63,152 nucleotides of DNA from Actinomycetota bacterium. Its GTDB lineage: Bacteria; Actinomycetota; Acidimicrobiia; Acidimicrobiales; Ilumatobacteraceae. The notes under the pieces were generated by a model that saw only the letters and a program-made list of their open reading frames with translations, ran no database searches and was not told the origin of the DNA. The position numbers and the translations under genes were made by a program. Shown in pieces: positions 46,402-54,301 of the stretch (the first letter of the stretch is position 1; every line of letters starts with the position of its first letter). The stretch lies in assembly GCA_009704985.1 (NCBI GenBank), contig WLDE01000003.1:1-63152 (forward strand), given 5' to 3'.

Positions 46402-47318
46402 CGCAACTCGTCGGCGAGCCGCACGACGCACGCCTTCGCAGCGGTCTCGTCGCCGGGCTCACCGCGTACCTCCTCTGGGGTGCGCTCACCCTCTACTGGA
46501 AGCTGCTCACCGATTTCGACGCGTTCGAGCTCGTCGGCTGGCGGATCGCGAGTGCCGCGCTGATCATGGCCGCCGTGCTGACCGCCAGCCGGCGATGGGT
46601 GCACCTGAGGCCGGTGCTGCGCGACCGCCGGCTCCTCGGCCGTGTCACGCTCGCCGCGGTGCTGCTCACCTGCAACTGGTCGGCGTACGTGTACGCCGTG
46701 GTGCACGACCGGGTGATCGAGACCGCGCTCGGCTACTTCATGGCACCGCTCGGCACGATGGCCGTCGGCATCGTGGTGTTCCACGAGCCGGTGCGACGGC
46801 TGCAGCGCGTCGCGATCGCGCTGGGGGTCGCGGCGGTCGTGCTGCTCTCGGTCACCTACGGGCGCGTGCCGTGGGCGGCCGTGGTCCTCGCCACCACGTG
46901 GAGCCTGTACGGCTGGCTCAAGAAGGAGGTGCCGCTCACGCCGCTCGAGAGCATGGCGGCCGAGTCGTTCGTGGTGCTGCTGCCCGCCGTCGTGGTCGCG
47001 TCCGTGTTCGCCGGACGTGCGGGCTCCATCCCGTCCACCGCGTCCGCCGGTGAGCTGGTGCTCGTGCTGCTCACCGGCGTCGCCACGGTGGTGCCGCTGA
47101 TGCTGTTCGCCTGGGCGGCACCGCGCGTGCCGCTCACCGTGCTCGGCCCGATGCAGTACCTGATCCCGACGATCAACTTCCTGCTCGGCTGGCTCGTGTT
47201 CCACGAGGAGCTCACGCTGTGGCGGGTGATCGGGTTCGTGCTGGTGTGGATCGGACTCGTGCTCGTCACCGTCGACACGGTGGCACGGGCCCGGTCCGTG
47301 AGCGCGCCGACCACCTGA
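46398..47318 (+). CDS. rarD: EamA/DMT-family permease, RarD type
   Basis: A 306-residue ten-helix membrane protein of the drug/metabolite transporter superfamily. GLTAYLLWGALTLYWKLLTD is the RarD start, LLTCNWSAYVYAVVHDRVIE and ALGYFMAPLGTMAVGIVVFH the next blocks, and GPMQYLIPTINFLLGWLVFH lies near the end. RarD was named for chloramphenicol sensitivity, but its natural cargo is unknown. The ATG overlaps the hydrolase stop by ATGA. Last gene of this operon. Confidence 0.92.
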   Translation: MTQLVGEPHDARLRSGLVAGLTAYLLWGALTLYWKLLTDFDAFELVGWRIASAALIMAAVLTASRRWVHLRPVLRDRRLLGRVTLAAVLLTCNWSAYVYAVVHDRVIETALGYFMAPLGTMAVGIVVFHEPVRRLQRVAIALGVAAVVLLSVTYGRVPWAAVVLATTWSLYGWLKKEVPLTPLESMAAESFVVLLPAVVVASVFAGRAGSIPSTASAGELVLVLLTGVATVVPLMLFAWAAPRVPLTVLGPMQYLIPTINFLLGWLVFHEELTLWRVIGFVLVWIGLVLVTVDTVARARSVSAPTT

Positions 47319-47398
47319 CGGCCGCACCCTCCGTGACGGAACCCGGGCGACCGGCACGGTCGAGGGCAACGGGTCCGCGACGAGGAAGGAGACGGCCC

Positions 47399-47683
47399 AT
47401 GTCCATCGCCCGCATCGCGTCCGTCCTCGGCCTCATGGCGCTGGGCGTGATGGCGTGCTCCGAGGAGGGGTTCGATCCCAGGTCCGTCGCGGAGCAGGGC
47501 ATCCGCGACCAGATCATGATCGAGCTCGACCTCGAGAGCGAGGTGGTGTGCACCGAGCCCGCCGACACGGCCGTCGGCACCACGTTCACGTGCGAGGCCA
47601 CCGACGCCGACGGCAAGGTGTACCGCTTCGTCGCCGAGATCCTCCCCGACGAGATCGTCGGCACCCGTCTCGCCCGCGTCTGA
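47399..47683 (+). CDS. Small lipoprotein (DUF4333-like)
   Basis: A 94-residue exported protein. The signal sequence ends GVMAC with Cys20 as a possible lipid site. The mature part has SEVVCTEPADTAVGTTFTCE, the paired-cysteine pattern of the DUF4333 and related actinobacterial secreted domains. Function unknown. The start is firm: AAGGAG lies 7 nt before the ATG at 47399, following 80 bp of non-coding sequence after rarD. A small hairpin at 47717-47732 lies in the gap to the convergent thiolase. Confidence 0.82.
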   Translation: MSIARIASVLGLMALGVMACSEEGFDPRSVAEQGIRDQIMIELDLESEVVCTEPADTAVGTTFTCEATDADGKVYRFVAEILPDEIVGTRLARV

Positions 47684-47716
47684 GGCGTGCCGCGCCCGAT
47701 GGGCGCCTCTCCTCCG

Positions 47717-47732
47717 CGTCCCGACCGGGACG
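47717..47732. terminator. Small hairpin between convergent genes
   Basis: CGTCCC (47717-47722) pairs with GGGACG (47727-47732) around GACC, just before the thiolase stop. Confidence 0.4.
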
Positions 47733-47734
47733 GG

Positions 47735-48874
47735 TCAGACCGACAGCACCGTGCAGGCGCTGATGCCCGGTGCGCCGTACACGTGGGTGAACGCCGTCGT
47801 GGCGTTCTCCACCTGGCGCGCCCCGGCACGACCCTGGAGTTGCAGCACGCTCTCGTACACCTGACGCAGGCCCGAGGCGCCGATGGGTTCACCGTTGGCG
47901 ATGCAGCCGCCGTCGGTGTTGATCGGCAGGCGACCACCGATCGAGGTCTCACCGAGCTGGATCATCTTCTCCTGGTCGCCGTCGGCGCACAGGCCCGTCT
48001 CGGCCATGTGCATGATCTCCGCGCCGCTCTCGGTGTCCTGCACCTGGGCGAGCGAGATCTCGTCGGGTCCGATGCCCGCCTGCTCGAAGGCACCCTTGGC
48101 CGCAGCGACACTCGGGCTGTCGCCACGCTCGGGCGAGAGCCACGAGTTGAACACCTCGAAGCTGCCGAACGGACGGCTGCGCAGCACCGCCGACTTCAGG
48201 TACACCGGCTTCGAGGTGTAGTTCGTGGCGAGGTCCGCGCGGGTGAGCACGAGCGCGACCCCACCCTCGCCCGGCGAGCAGAACATGTACTGCGTGAGCG
48301 GATCGCTCAGCATCTGCGCGTTGAGCACCTCGTCCTCGCTCATCGGCTTGCGGCGCCAGGCGTTGTCGTTCTTCGAGCCGTTCTCGAAGTTCTTCACCGC
48401 GACCTTCGCGAGCGTGGAGCGGGTGATGCCGTACTGGTGCATGTAGCGCTGGATCTTCATGCCGAAGAACTGGGTGGTGAGCATGAGACCGGTGTCGCCG
48501 TACCACTTCTGCAGCCCGAAGTCGGCGGGGTCGGGATCGAAGGCACCGCGCGGGTGCTTGTCGAACCCGATGGCCATGACGACGTCGGCGGCACCCGCCT
48601 TGATCGCGTTGTAGGCGCTGATGAGCGCGCTGCCGCCCGTGGCGCAGCCGTTCGCGACGTTGATGAACGGCAGGCCGGTGAGGCCGAGCATGCTCACCAT
48701 CGTGTCGGCGTTGCCCGCGGCCGACGAGCCGCCGAACGCGTACTGCACCTGGGTCCAGTCGATGCCGGCGTCGGCCATCGCCGCGCGTGCCGCCACTGCG
48801 CCCTGCTCCATGCCGGAGAGGTCGTGGCGACCGAAGGGGTGGATGCCGATGCCGACGATGGCGACGTCGCTCAT
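47735..48874 (-). CDS. Thiolase-fold lipid-transfer protein (Ltp/SCP-x type)
   Basis: A 379-residue thiolase-superfamily protein. The nucleophilic Cys77 is in NVANGCATGGSAL and a second cysteine in NTDGGCIANGEPIGASGLRQ. In ordinary thiolases the second motif reads GHPxGxxG; the histidine is replaced by glutamate (GEPIGASG), as in Ltp-type enzymes that act as thiolases or retro-aldolases on sterol side chains. The DUF35 gene upstream overlaps by ATGA, and in this family the two proteins form a complex. Confidence 0.9.
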   Translation of the reverse strand: MSDVAIVGIGIHPFGRHDLSGMEQGAVAARAAMADAGIDWTQVQYAFGGSSAAGNADTMVSMLGLTGLPFINVANGCATGGSALISAYNAIKAGAADVVMAIGFDKHPRGAFDPDPADFGLQKWYGDTGLMLTTQFFGMKIQRYMHQYGITRSTLAKVAVKNFENGSKNDNAWRRKPMSEDEVLNAQMLSDPLTQYMFCSPGEGGVALVLTRADLATNYTSKPVYLKSAVLRSRPFGSFEVFNSWLSPERGDSPSVAAAKGAFEQAGIGPDEISLAQVQDTESGAEIMHMAETGLCADGDQEKMIQLGETSIGGRLPINTDGGCIANGEPIGASGLRQVYESVLQLQGRAGARQVENATTAFTHVYGAPGISACTVLSV

Positions 48875-49338
48875 GAGGAGGCTCCGTTCTGCGAGCTGGT
48901 GACGGGTGCGAAGGCGTAGGTGAGGACCTCACGGCCCTCGGCGTCGGTGGTGAACGGCACGACGACGAGTTCCATCTCCATGCCGATCCGCAGCGTCGCC
49001 GGATCGTTGACGGTGAGCCGCGACTCGACGATCACCTCGCCGCGGTGTTCCGGGTCGGCGAGCTGGACGTAGCCGACGCCGTACGGCACGAAGTCCTTCG
49101 GGCTCTCGGTGCCGATGTACGGCGGGTTCTTGGGCGGGAAGCCCTGGATCGTCCAGCTCCACAACGTGCCGCGCCGCGGGAGCAGCACGTCCTCCACCAC
49201 CCGTGATGCGGTCTTCGGGCACGCACTCGTGCGCGGGAACACCGTGACACCGCTCTCGGGGAAGTGGCTCCCGATGAGCTGCGGTTCGTCGGAGGGCCAG
49301 GTGAACACACCCTCGGCGACCAGTACCTGTTCTGCCAT
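48871..49338 (-). CDS. DUF35 OB-fold protein, partner of the lipid-transfer thiolase
   Basis: A 155-residue OB-fold protein. The usual DUF35 zinc ribbon has four cysteines; here only one remains (VFPRTSACPKTASRVV), so zinc is probably not bound. The OB part runs from RRGTLWSWTIQGFPPKNPPY to IGMEMELVVVPFTTD. DUF35 proteins bind acyl-CoA and activate the thiolase-like partner, as in Ltp2-ChsH2 of steroid degradation. The ATG at 49338 has GAGGAT 6 nt upstream; the thiolase gene overlaps its stop. Confidence 0.85.
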   Translation of the reverse strand: MAEQVLVAEGVFTWPSDEPQLIGSHFPESGVTVFPRTSACPKTASRVVEDVLLPRRGTLWSWTIQGFPPKNPPYIGTESPKDFVPYGVGYVQLADPEHRGEVIVESRLTVNDPATLRIGMEMELVVVPFTTDAEGREVLTYAFAPVTSSQNGASS

Positions 49339-49344
49339 GGGCCG

Positions 49345-49350
49345 ATCCTC
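49345..49350 (-). promoter_or_regulatory. -10-like element GAGGAT, leaderless promoter candidate
   Basis: GAGGAT on the minus strand ends 6 nt before the ATG at 49338. Confidence 0.4.
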
Positions 49351-49437
49351 GCACGAACGTCATCGCACGTACGATCCGTGGCACTGCAACCCGAGGTCGC
49401 GGCCCCGACGCGACCCGCCCCCGCGATCGGAGCGACC

Positions 49438-49968
49438 ATGCGATGGACCGTGCACGGTGAGCGTGTCATCTACGACAGCCCCTGGGTGCGCCTGGCGCTG
49501 ACCGACGTCGAGATCCCCGGTGGTCCGCGCTTCGACCATCACGTCGTGCGGATGCCGGCGGAGGCGGCCGGCACGGTCGTGCACGACCCCGATCGCGGCG
49601 TGCTGCTGCTGTGGCGGCACCGCTTCACCACCGACACGTGGGGCTGGGAGGTGCCGGCCGGCCGGATCGACGAGGGCGAGACACCGGTGGCCACCGCGGA
49701 GCGCGAGGCGCTCGAGGAGACCGGTTGGCGGCCCGGGCCGCTGCGTCACCTGGCGACGTACTTCCCGCACAACGGCACGAGCGACGCCACGTTCCACCTC
49801 TTCGCCGCCGACGGGGCCACCCACGTCGGTCCGCCGAGCGATCCCTCGGAGAGCGAGCGGGTGGAGTGGGTCCCCGTGGAGGTGCTGCGTCAAGAGACCC
49901 GTGCCGGACGTGTCGGCGACGGACTGTCGTTGACGGCACTGCTGTGGTGGTTCACGTTCGATCTCTGA
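49438..49968 (+). CDS. NUDIX hydrolase
   Basis: A 176-residue NUDIX protein. GRIDEGETPVATAEREALEE followed by TGW is a complete Nudix box (G-x5-E-x7-R-E-x2-E-E-x-G). The flanking sequence VVHDPDRGVLLLWRHRFTTD and TWGWEVPAG resembles ADP-ribose pyrophosphatases, but substrates in this family are hard to predict. The ATG at 49438 has GGAG 9 nt upstream and gives the better domain start; a GTG at 49378 is also in frame. Confidence 0.9.
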   Translation: MRWTVHGERVIYDSPWVRLALTDVEIPGGPRFDHHVVRMPAEAAGTVVHDPDRGVLLLWRHRFTTDTWGWEVPAGRIDEGETPVATAEREALEETGWRPGPLRHLATYFPHNGTSDATFHLFAADGATHVGPPSDPSESERVEWVPVEVLRQETRAGRVGDGLSLTALLWWFTFDL

Positions 49969-50025
49969 CGAGGGTGCGTCACCGGAGGTTCGAGGAATCG
50001 TCAAGACGTGCCGATGCACACTCGT

Positions 50026-50047
50026 CGGGTCCGGGAGGACGGACCCG
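50026..50047 (+). promoter_or_regulatory. Hairpin with a GGAGGA loop before the small lipoprotein gene
   Basis: CGGGTCCG (50026-50033) pairs perfectly with CGGACCCG (50040-50047); the loop is GGAGGA. It lies 14 nt before the GTG at 50062, whose own ribosome binding site AGGGAG follows the stem. Confidence 0.55.
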
Positions 50048-50061
50048 GAAGGGAGAACCCA

Positions 50062-50541
50062 GTGAAGAAGACCCTGACCGCGGCGATCGCCTCGCTCGCG
50101 CTGTTGACGGCCGCCTGCGGCGGTGACGATGGGGGCGGCGACCAGTCGAAGGTCGCCGACGAGATGCTCGAGATGGCGGATGCCGAGGGCATCGCGCTCG
50201 AGGAGGACTGCGTCCGCGAGGTCGCGGCCAAGCTCAGCGACGACGACGCCGCTGCGCTGCTGAAGAGCCTCGGCACGGACGAGGAGCCCGACATCAGCGC
50301 CGACGCCGACGCCCTCGCGGAGGAGATGTTCGGCTGCATCGAGACCGACGCCCTCGTCGACCAGATGATGGAGCAGATCGGCAACCAGCCCGGCATGGAC
50401 CAGGACTGCGTGCGCGAGGTCCTCGACGGGCTCAGCACCGACGACCTGTCCGAGATCGCCAACTCGTCCGGGGACATGTCGAGCGACGTCATGGGCGATC
50501 TGATGAACGACATCATCCCCTGCATGAGCGCCGGCGGCTGA
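50062..50541 (+). CDS. Acidic repeat lipoprotein of unknown function
   Basis: A 159-residue exported protein. The signal peptide MKKTLTAAIASLALLTAAC gives Cys19 as lipid site. The mature part is acidic and helical, with an internal duplication: DCVREVAAKLSDDD (Cys50) and DCVREVLDGLSTDD (Cys116), each followed about 40 residues later by another cysteine (Cys92, Cys154). This suggests two helical repeats each closed by a disulfide. I do not recognise the family. GTG start with AGGGAG 7 nt before; the stop codon lies within an 11-bp repeat. Confidence 0.82.
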   Translation: MKKTLTAAIASLALLTAACGGDDGGGDQSKVADEMLEMADAEGIALEEDCVREVAAKLSDDDAAALLKSLGTDEEPDISADADALAEEMFGCIETDALVDQMMEQIGNQPGMDQDCVREVLDGLSTDDLSEIANSSGDMSSDVMGDLMNDIIPCMSAGG

Positions 50542-50581
50542 CCACCACCTGACCACCACCTGACCACCACCTGACCACCAC
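50538..50581. repeat. 11-bp tandem repeat CTGACCACCAC x4 spanning the stop codon
   Basis: Four exact copies from 50538; the gene's TGA at 50539-50541 is in the first. Each copy repeats the TGA. Confidence 0.93.
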
Positions 50582-50618
50582 CTGACCGGTCACGACCGGT
50601 CCGACCGAGACCTGACGG

Positions 50619-50656
50619 CGACGGCCGTCCGCCCACGGGCCGGCGGGCGGCCGTCG
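50619..50656. terminator. Bidirectional terminator before the tetR stop
   Basis: A 15-bp stem (50619-50633 with 50642-50656, one G-U pair) around an 8-base loop, between the lipoprotein gene and the convergent TetR gene. Confidence 0.7.
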
Positions 50657-50662
50657 TCCGCG

Positions 50663-51316
50663 TCAGCGGGACGCGCCCGGCTGCATCAACGTGCCGGCGA
50701 GGAACCGCTTCAGGACGGCGACCGCGTCGGCGTGACGCACGGAGTCGCCGGTCTGGTTGCTGAACCGCGCGAGACCGGAGAGCACCGCGTTCAGGAGGTC
50801 CTCGAGCGCCTCCACCGTGATGCCGTCCTGGAGCTCACCACGTGCCTTCGCGTCGGTGGCGAGACGTCGCAGGAAGCCGCTCGACACGGCGTTGGACGCG
50901 CGGAGCAGTTCGCGCAACTCGGGGTGCCGTTGCGACTCGCTCGCCACGCCGACCACGAACCCGGCGATCGACGGATCCTCGCGGTTCAGCTCCACGGCGG
51001 TGTCGAGCACGGCGCCGAACCGCGGCACCAGCGAGTCGAACGGCGCGATCGCCTTCTCGAAGGCGCCGTAGACGATCTCCTGCACCTCGGCGTACACGGC
51101 CACGTACAGATCGGCCTTCGAGGGGTAGTAGTGGTAGATCGCGCCGGTGGTGATGCCCGCCGCGTCGGCGATGTGGCGGTTCGTGGTCGCGTCGAAGCCG
51201 TCGCGTGCGAACGCCCGTCGCGCCACTTGCAGCAGCCGCTCGCGCGTCTCCGCGGACGCGACGTCCTTCGGGCGACCCAGCCGCTTGGCCGGCGGCGCAG
51301 CGGCCGAGCGCGGCAT
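50663..51316 (-). CDS. TetR-family transcription regulator
   Basis: A 217-residue TetR protein. RERLLQVARRAFARDGFDAT and ITTGAIYHYYPSKADLYVAV form the DNA-binding helices. The C-terminal domain, including LRELLRASNAVSSGF, would bind an acyl-CoA-like or lipid ligand. Its ATG overlaps the crotonase stop by one base (TGATG), so it is the last gene of the ligase / crotonase / P450 / crotonase operon and probably controls it. The inverted site at 55894-55908 before that operon is its best candidate operator. Confidence 0.92.
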   Translation of the reverse strand: MPRSAAAPPAKRLGRPKDVASAETRERLLQVARRAFARDGFDATTNRHIADAAGITTGAIYHYYPSKADLYVAVYAEVQEIVYGAFEKAIAPFDSLVPRFGAVLDTAVELNREDPSIAGFVVGVASESQRHPELRELLRASNAVSSGFLRRLATDAKARGELQDGITVEALEDLLNAVLSGLARFSNQTGDSVRHADAVAVLKRFLAGTLMQPGASR

Positions 51317-52170
51317 CAGGAACCCGTTCCGTCCGCCGCCCGTCGAGGTCCGGGGTCGACCGGGATGCCGAAGCGCACGCGGTTGTGCGCGTGGGCGAGG
51401 TGCTGCAGCGAGAAGGCGGACCGCAGGGCGGTCCACTGGCCCTGCGCCTCGAGCGTCTGGTTCACGCTCTCCTTCGCGAGCTTGAGCGCGAAGCTCGGGC
51501 GCTTCGCCATGCGGCCGGCCATCGACATCACGAACGGCCGCAGCTCGGCGGCGGGCACCACGTGGTTCACCATGCCCAGACGGTGCGCCTCCTCGGCGGT
51601 CACCCAGTCGCCCGTGAACAGCAGTTCCTTGGCCTTGCGCGCACCCCACTCCCACGGGTGGGCGAAGTACTCGACGCCGTTCACCCCCATGCCGACGACC
51701 GGGTCGCTGAACAGCGCGTCGTCCGACGCCACGATGACGTCGGCCACCCACAGCAGCATCAACCCACCGGCGATGGTCTTGCCCTGCGCTGCGGCGATGA
51801 GCGGCTTGGGGATGTTCCGCCACCGCCAGCACATCTGGAAGTAGACCTCCTCCTCCCAGGCCATGTGGCCCTCCTGCCCCTCGCGGCCGTAGCCGCCGTG
51901 GGTGGAGACGAGGTCGAACTCGCGGTGGCTCTCGGTGTCGCGCATGTCGTGGCCGCTGCAGAAGTGCGGCCCGTCGGCCTGCAGCACGATCACCTTCACG
52001 TCGCTGCGACGCGAGGCGTCGTCGAACGCCGCGTTCATCTCGTACGTCATGCGCTTGTTCTGCGCGTTGCGGCTCTCCGGGCGGTCGAGCGTGACGACCG
52101 CGATGCCGTGGTCGCCGGGGTCGACCACCTCGTAACGGATGGTCTGGAGGGCGTCGAGCGAGACGCTCAT
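51316..52170 (-). CDS. Enoyl-CoA hydratase/isomerase family protein (crotonase)
   Basis: A 284-residue crotonase. FCSGHDMRDTE and AQGKTIAGGLMLLWVADVIV form the oxyanion hole. Hydratase glutamates are not obvious: the second block reads DALFSDPVVGMGVNGVEYFA, where the usual glutamate is missing, so isomerase, hydrolase or decarboxylase chemistry is possible. It overlaps the P450 gene by ATGA and the tetR gene by one base. Confidence 0.88.
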   Translation of the reverse strand: MSVSLDALQTIRYEVVDPGDHGIAVVTLDRPESRNAQNKRMTYEMNAAFDDASRRSDVKVIVLQADGPHFCSGHDMRDTESHREFDLVSTHGGYGREGQEGHMAWEEEVYFQMCWRWRNIPKPLIAAAQGKTIAGGLMLLWVADVIVASDDALFSDPVVGMGVNGVEYFAHPWEWGARKAKELLFTGDWVTAEEAHRLGMVNHVVPAAELRPFVMSMAGRMAKRPSFALKLAKESVNQTLEAQGQWTALRSAFSLQHLAHAHNRVRFGIPVDPGPRRAADGTGS

Positions 52171-53429
52171 GAGGGCTCCTTCGCGGGGTCGAGCTCGCGG
52201 AACGTGAGATGCAATCCTGACAGCCCGCGCAGCGTCATCGACAGCTCGCGGTGCGTCGGCTGCTCGGCGGTCGTGTCGATCGCCCAGTCCGTCGCCCTGC
52301 CGAGGAGCGTCTCGAACGCGATCCGACCCTCGCTGCGGGCCAGCGCGGCCCCCGGGCAGAAGTGCGGACCCTGCCCGAAGGCGAGGTTCGTGCGGGCGTT
52401 CGCCCGCGCGGCGTCGAACCGGTCGGCCGTCGGATACTTCGCCTCGTCGCGGTTCGCGCAGCCGTACATCATCATGAGGATCGACCCGGCCGGGATCGCG
52501 ACGCCTCCCACCTCCACGTCGACCTTGGCCACGCGGGGCAGCATCTGCACCGGGCTCTCCAGGCGCAGCGCCTCCTCCACCAGTCCGGGGATCAGCGAGT
52601 GGTCGGCGGCGACGGCCGCCATCTGCTCGGGGTGCTCGATGAGCAGCAGCATGCCGGCGGCGATCATCTTCGTGGTCGTCTCGTTACCGGCCACGAGCAG
52701 CTGCTCGATCACACTGAGCAGCTCGGGCATGTCGAGCCGCTCGCCGGCCCGGTCGCCGCTGTCGAAGCGGGCGTGGACGAGGTCGCTCAGCAGGTCGTCA
52801 CGCGGATCGTCCTCGCGCTCGCGACACCGTTCGGCCATGTAGTGCTGCATCTCCACCCGGCTGCGCGCGCACTCCAACTGCTGCTCGGGGGTCAGCAGAC
52901 CCGACAGCGGTGCCACCGAGTCGTCGCTCCACTTCTTGAAGCGCGGCATGTCGGCGCGGTCGACCCCGAGCGCGTCGGCGATCACCGTGAGCGGGAGGCC
53001 GACGGCGAACTCGGTGACGAGCTCCACCCGGCCGCGCCCGATCCAGGCGTCGACGAGGTCGTTCGCGATCGTGCGGATCTCCTCCTCGAGCTGGGCCACG
53101 CGCTTGGGCAGGAACGCCTTGTTCACCAGCGCACGGAACTGGGTGTGCACCGGCGGGTCGGCGGTGAGCAGGGTGCTGACGCGGCCGTAGCCCTCGGCCT
53201 CGATCGCGCGCAGCTCCTCGCTCGGCGGACCGGAGACGAACGAGTTGCGCATGTCGCTCGAGAACCGCTCGGTGTCGCGCACGACGGAGAGCACGTCGTC
53301 GTAGCGGCTCACGACCCAGAAGCCCATCGGCGTCTGGTGCACCGGGGCCTCCTCGCGGATGCGCCGGTAGAAGTCGTAGGGGCAGGCGAGGACGTCGGGC
53401 GAGACGAGGATCTCGTCGGTCACGCTCAT
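52167..53429 (-). CDS. Cytochrome P450
   Basis: A 420-residue P450. Heme loop FGQGPHFCPGAALAR, I-helix [11 protein letters not shown], and ExxR in EEALRLESP. The I-helix motif and length resemble actinobacterial P450s acting on terpenoids and steroids, but no subfamily can be named from sequence alone. AGGAGGAG lies 6 nt before the ATG at 53429, so this gene is translated from a strong ribosome binding site inside the operon. It lies between two crotonase genes, which suggests hydroxylation during breakdown of a CoA-activated acid. Confidence 0.93.
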   Translation of the reverse strand: MSVTDEILVSPDVLACPYDFYRRIREEAPVHQTPMGFWVVSRYDDVLSVVRDTERFSSDMRNSFVSGPPSEELRAIEAEGYGRVSTLLTADPPVHTQFRALVNKAFLPKRVAQLEEEIRTIANDLVDAWIGRGRVELVTEFAVGLPLTVIADALGVDRADMPRFKKWSDDSVAPLSGLLTPEQQLECARSRVEMQHYMAERCREREDDPRDDLLSDLVHARFDSGDRAGERLDMPELLSVIEQLLVAGNETTTKMIAAGMLLLIEHPEQMAAVAADHSLIPGLVEEALRLESPVQMLPRVAKVDVEVGGVAIPAGSILMMMYGCANRDEAKYPTADRFDAARANARTNLAFGQGPHFCPGAALARSEGRIAFETLLGRATDWAIDTTAEQPTHRELSMTLRGLSGLHLTFRELDPAKEPS

Positions 53430-53446
53430 GGGTTGCTCCTCCTGTG

Positions 53447-54301
53447 TCAGGTGCTGCCGGACTCGCGGTAGTCGCCGAACTGCTTGTCGCGTTCGGACAG
53501 CGCGGTGGTGACGCCCTTCGCGAACTGGGCGAAGTACTCACGCGAACTGCGCTGGTGGAAGCCGAGTGCGTTGATGTCCGCGGTGGCGCGCATGCCGTCG
53601 CGCATGCCCATCGCCTCCATCGCCCGGTGCACCACGCGCTTGTTGAGCGCCTGGAGGTCGGGCGGCACCTTGGCCACGCGAGCGGCGATGGTGAGCACTT
53701 CCTCCTCCAACCGATCGGCGGGGAACGCCCGGTTCGCGAAGCCGGCCTCCACCGCCTCGGTGCCGGTCATCGAGTCGCCGGTCAGCATCGCCTCCATCGC
53801 CCGCCGCATGCCCAGGAGCCACACGTGCCAGGCCATGTCCGGCGAGCTCATGCTGCGAACGGGCGGATAGCCGATCTGCGCGTCCTCGGCGACGTACACC
53901 AGGTCGCACGCGGTGGCGAGCTCGGTGCCGCCGGCGAGGCAGAACCCGTGCACCTGGGCGATGACCGGTGTCGCCAGGTCCATCATCTCGAACCAGCCCT
54001 GCAGCACGTGGCGGGCCCAGCCACCGTCGGCGCGGGTGATGCCCCACGGCAGCGGTTCGTCCGGATCCTGGGCGAGGTCGTACCCGGCCGAGAAGCACGG
54101 CCCGGCCCCGCGGATGACGATCACCCGCACCTCGGGATCGGCGTCGGCGCGGCGGAGCTCGGCGAAGAGCTGGGTTCGCAGACCGTTGGACAGCGCGTTG
54201 CGCTTGCCGGGGCGGTTCAGGGTGAGGCGTCTCACCTGCGGTGCCGGGTCGTCCGCGAGGACGAGGACCGGGGTCTCGGCAGGGATCGTGTCGTCAGCCA
54301 A
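53447..54301 (-). CDS. Enoyl-CoA hydratase/isomerase family protein (crotonase)
   Basis: A 284-residue crotonase. RRLTLNRPGKRNALSNGLRT, FSAGYDLAQDPDEPLPWGI and QVHGFCLAGGTELATACDLV are the family blocks, followed by IGYPPVRSMSSPDMAWHVWL. The two conserved hydratase glutamates are only partly recognisable, so the exact reaction is uncertain. It differs clearly from the crotonase at 51316 despite equal length. It overlaps the ligase gene by 8 nt. Confidence 0.88.
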   Translation of the reverse strand: MADDTIPAETPVLVLADDPAPQVRRLTLNRPGKRNALSNGLRTQLFAELRRADADPEVRVIVIRGAGPCFSAGYDLAQDPDEPLPWGITRADGGWARHVLQGWFEMMDLATPVIAQVHGFCLAGGTELATACDLVYVAEDAQIGYPPVRSMSSPDMAWHVWLLGMRRAMEAMLTGDSMTGTEAVEAGFANRAFPADRLEEEVLTIAARVAKVPPDLQALNKRVVHRAMEAMGMRDGMRATADINALGFHQRSSREYFAQFAKGVTTALSERDKQFGDYRESGST

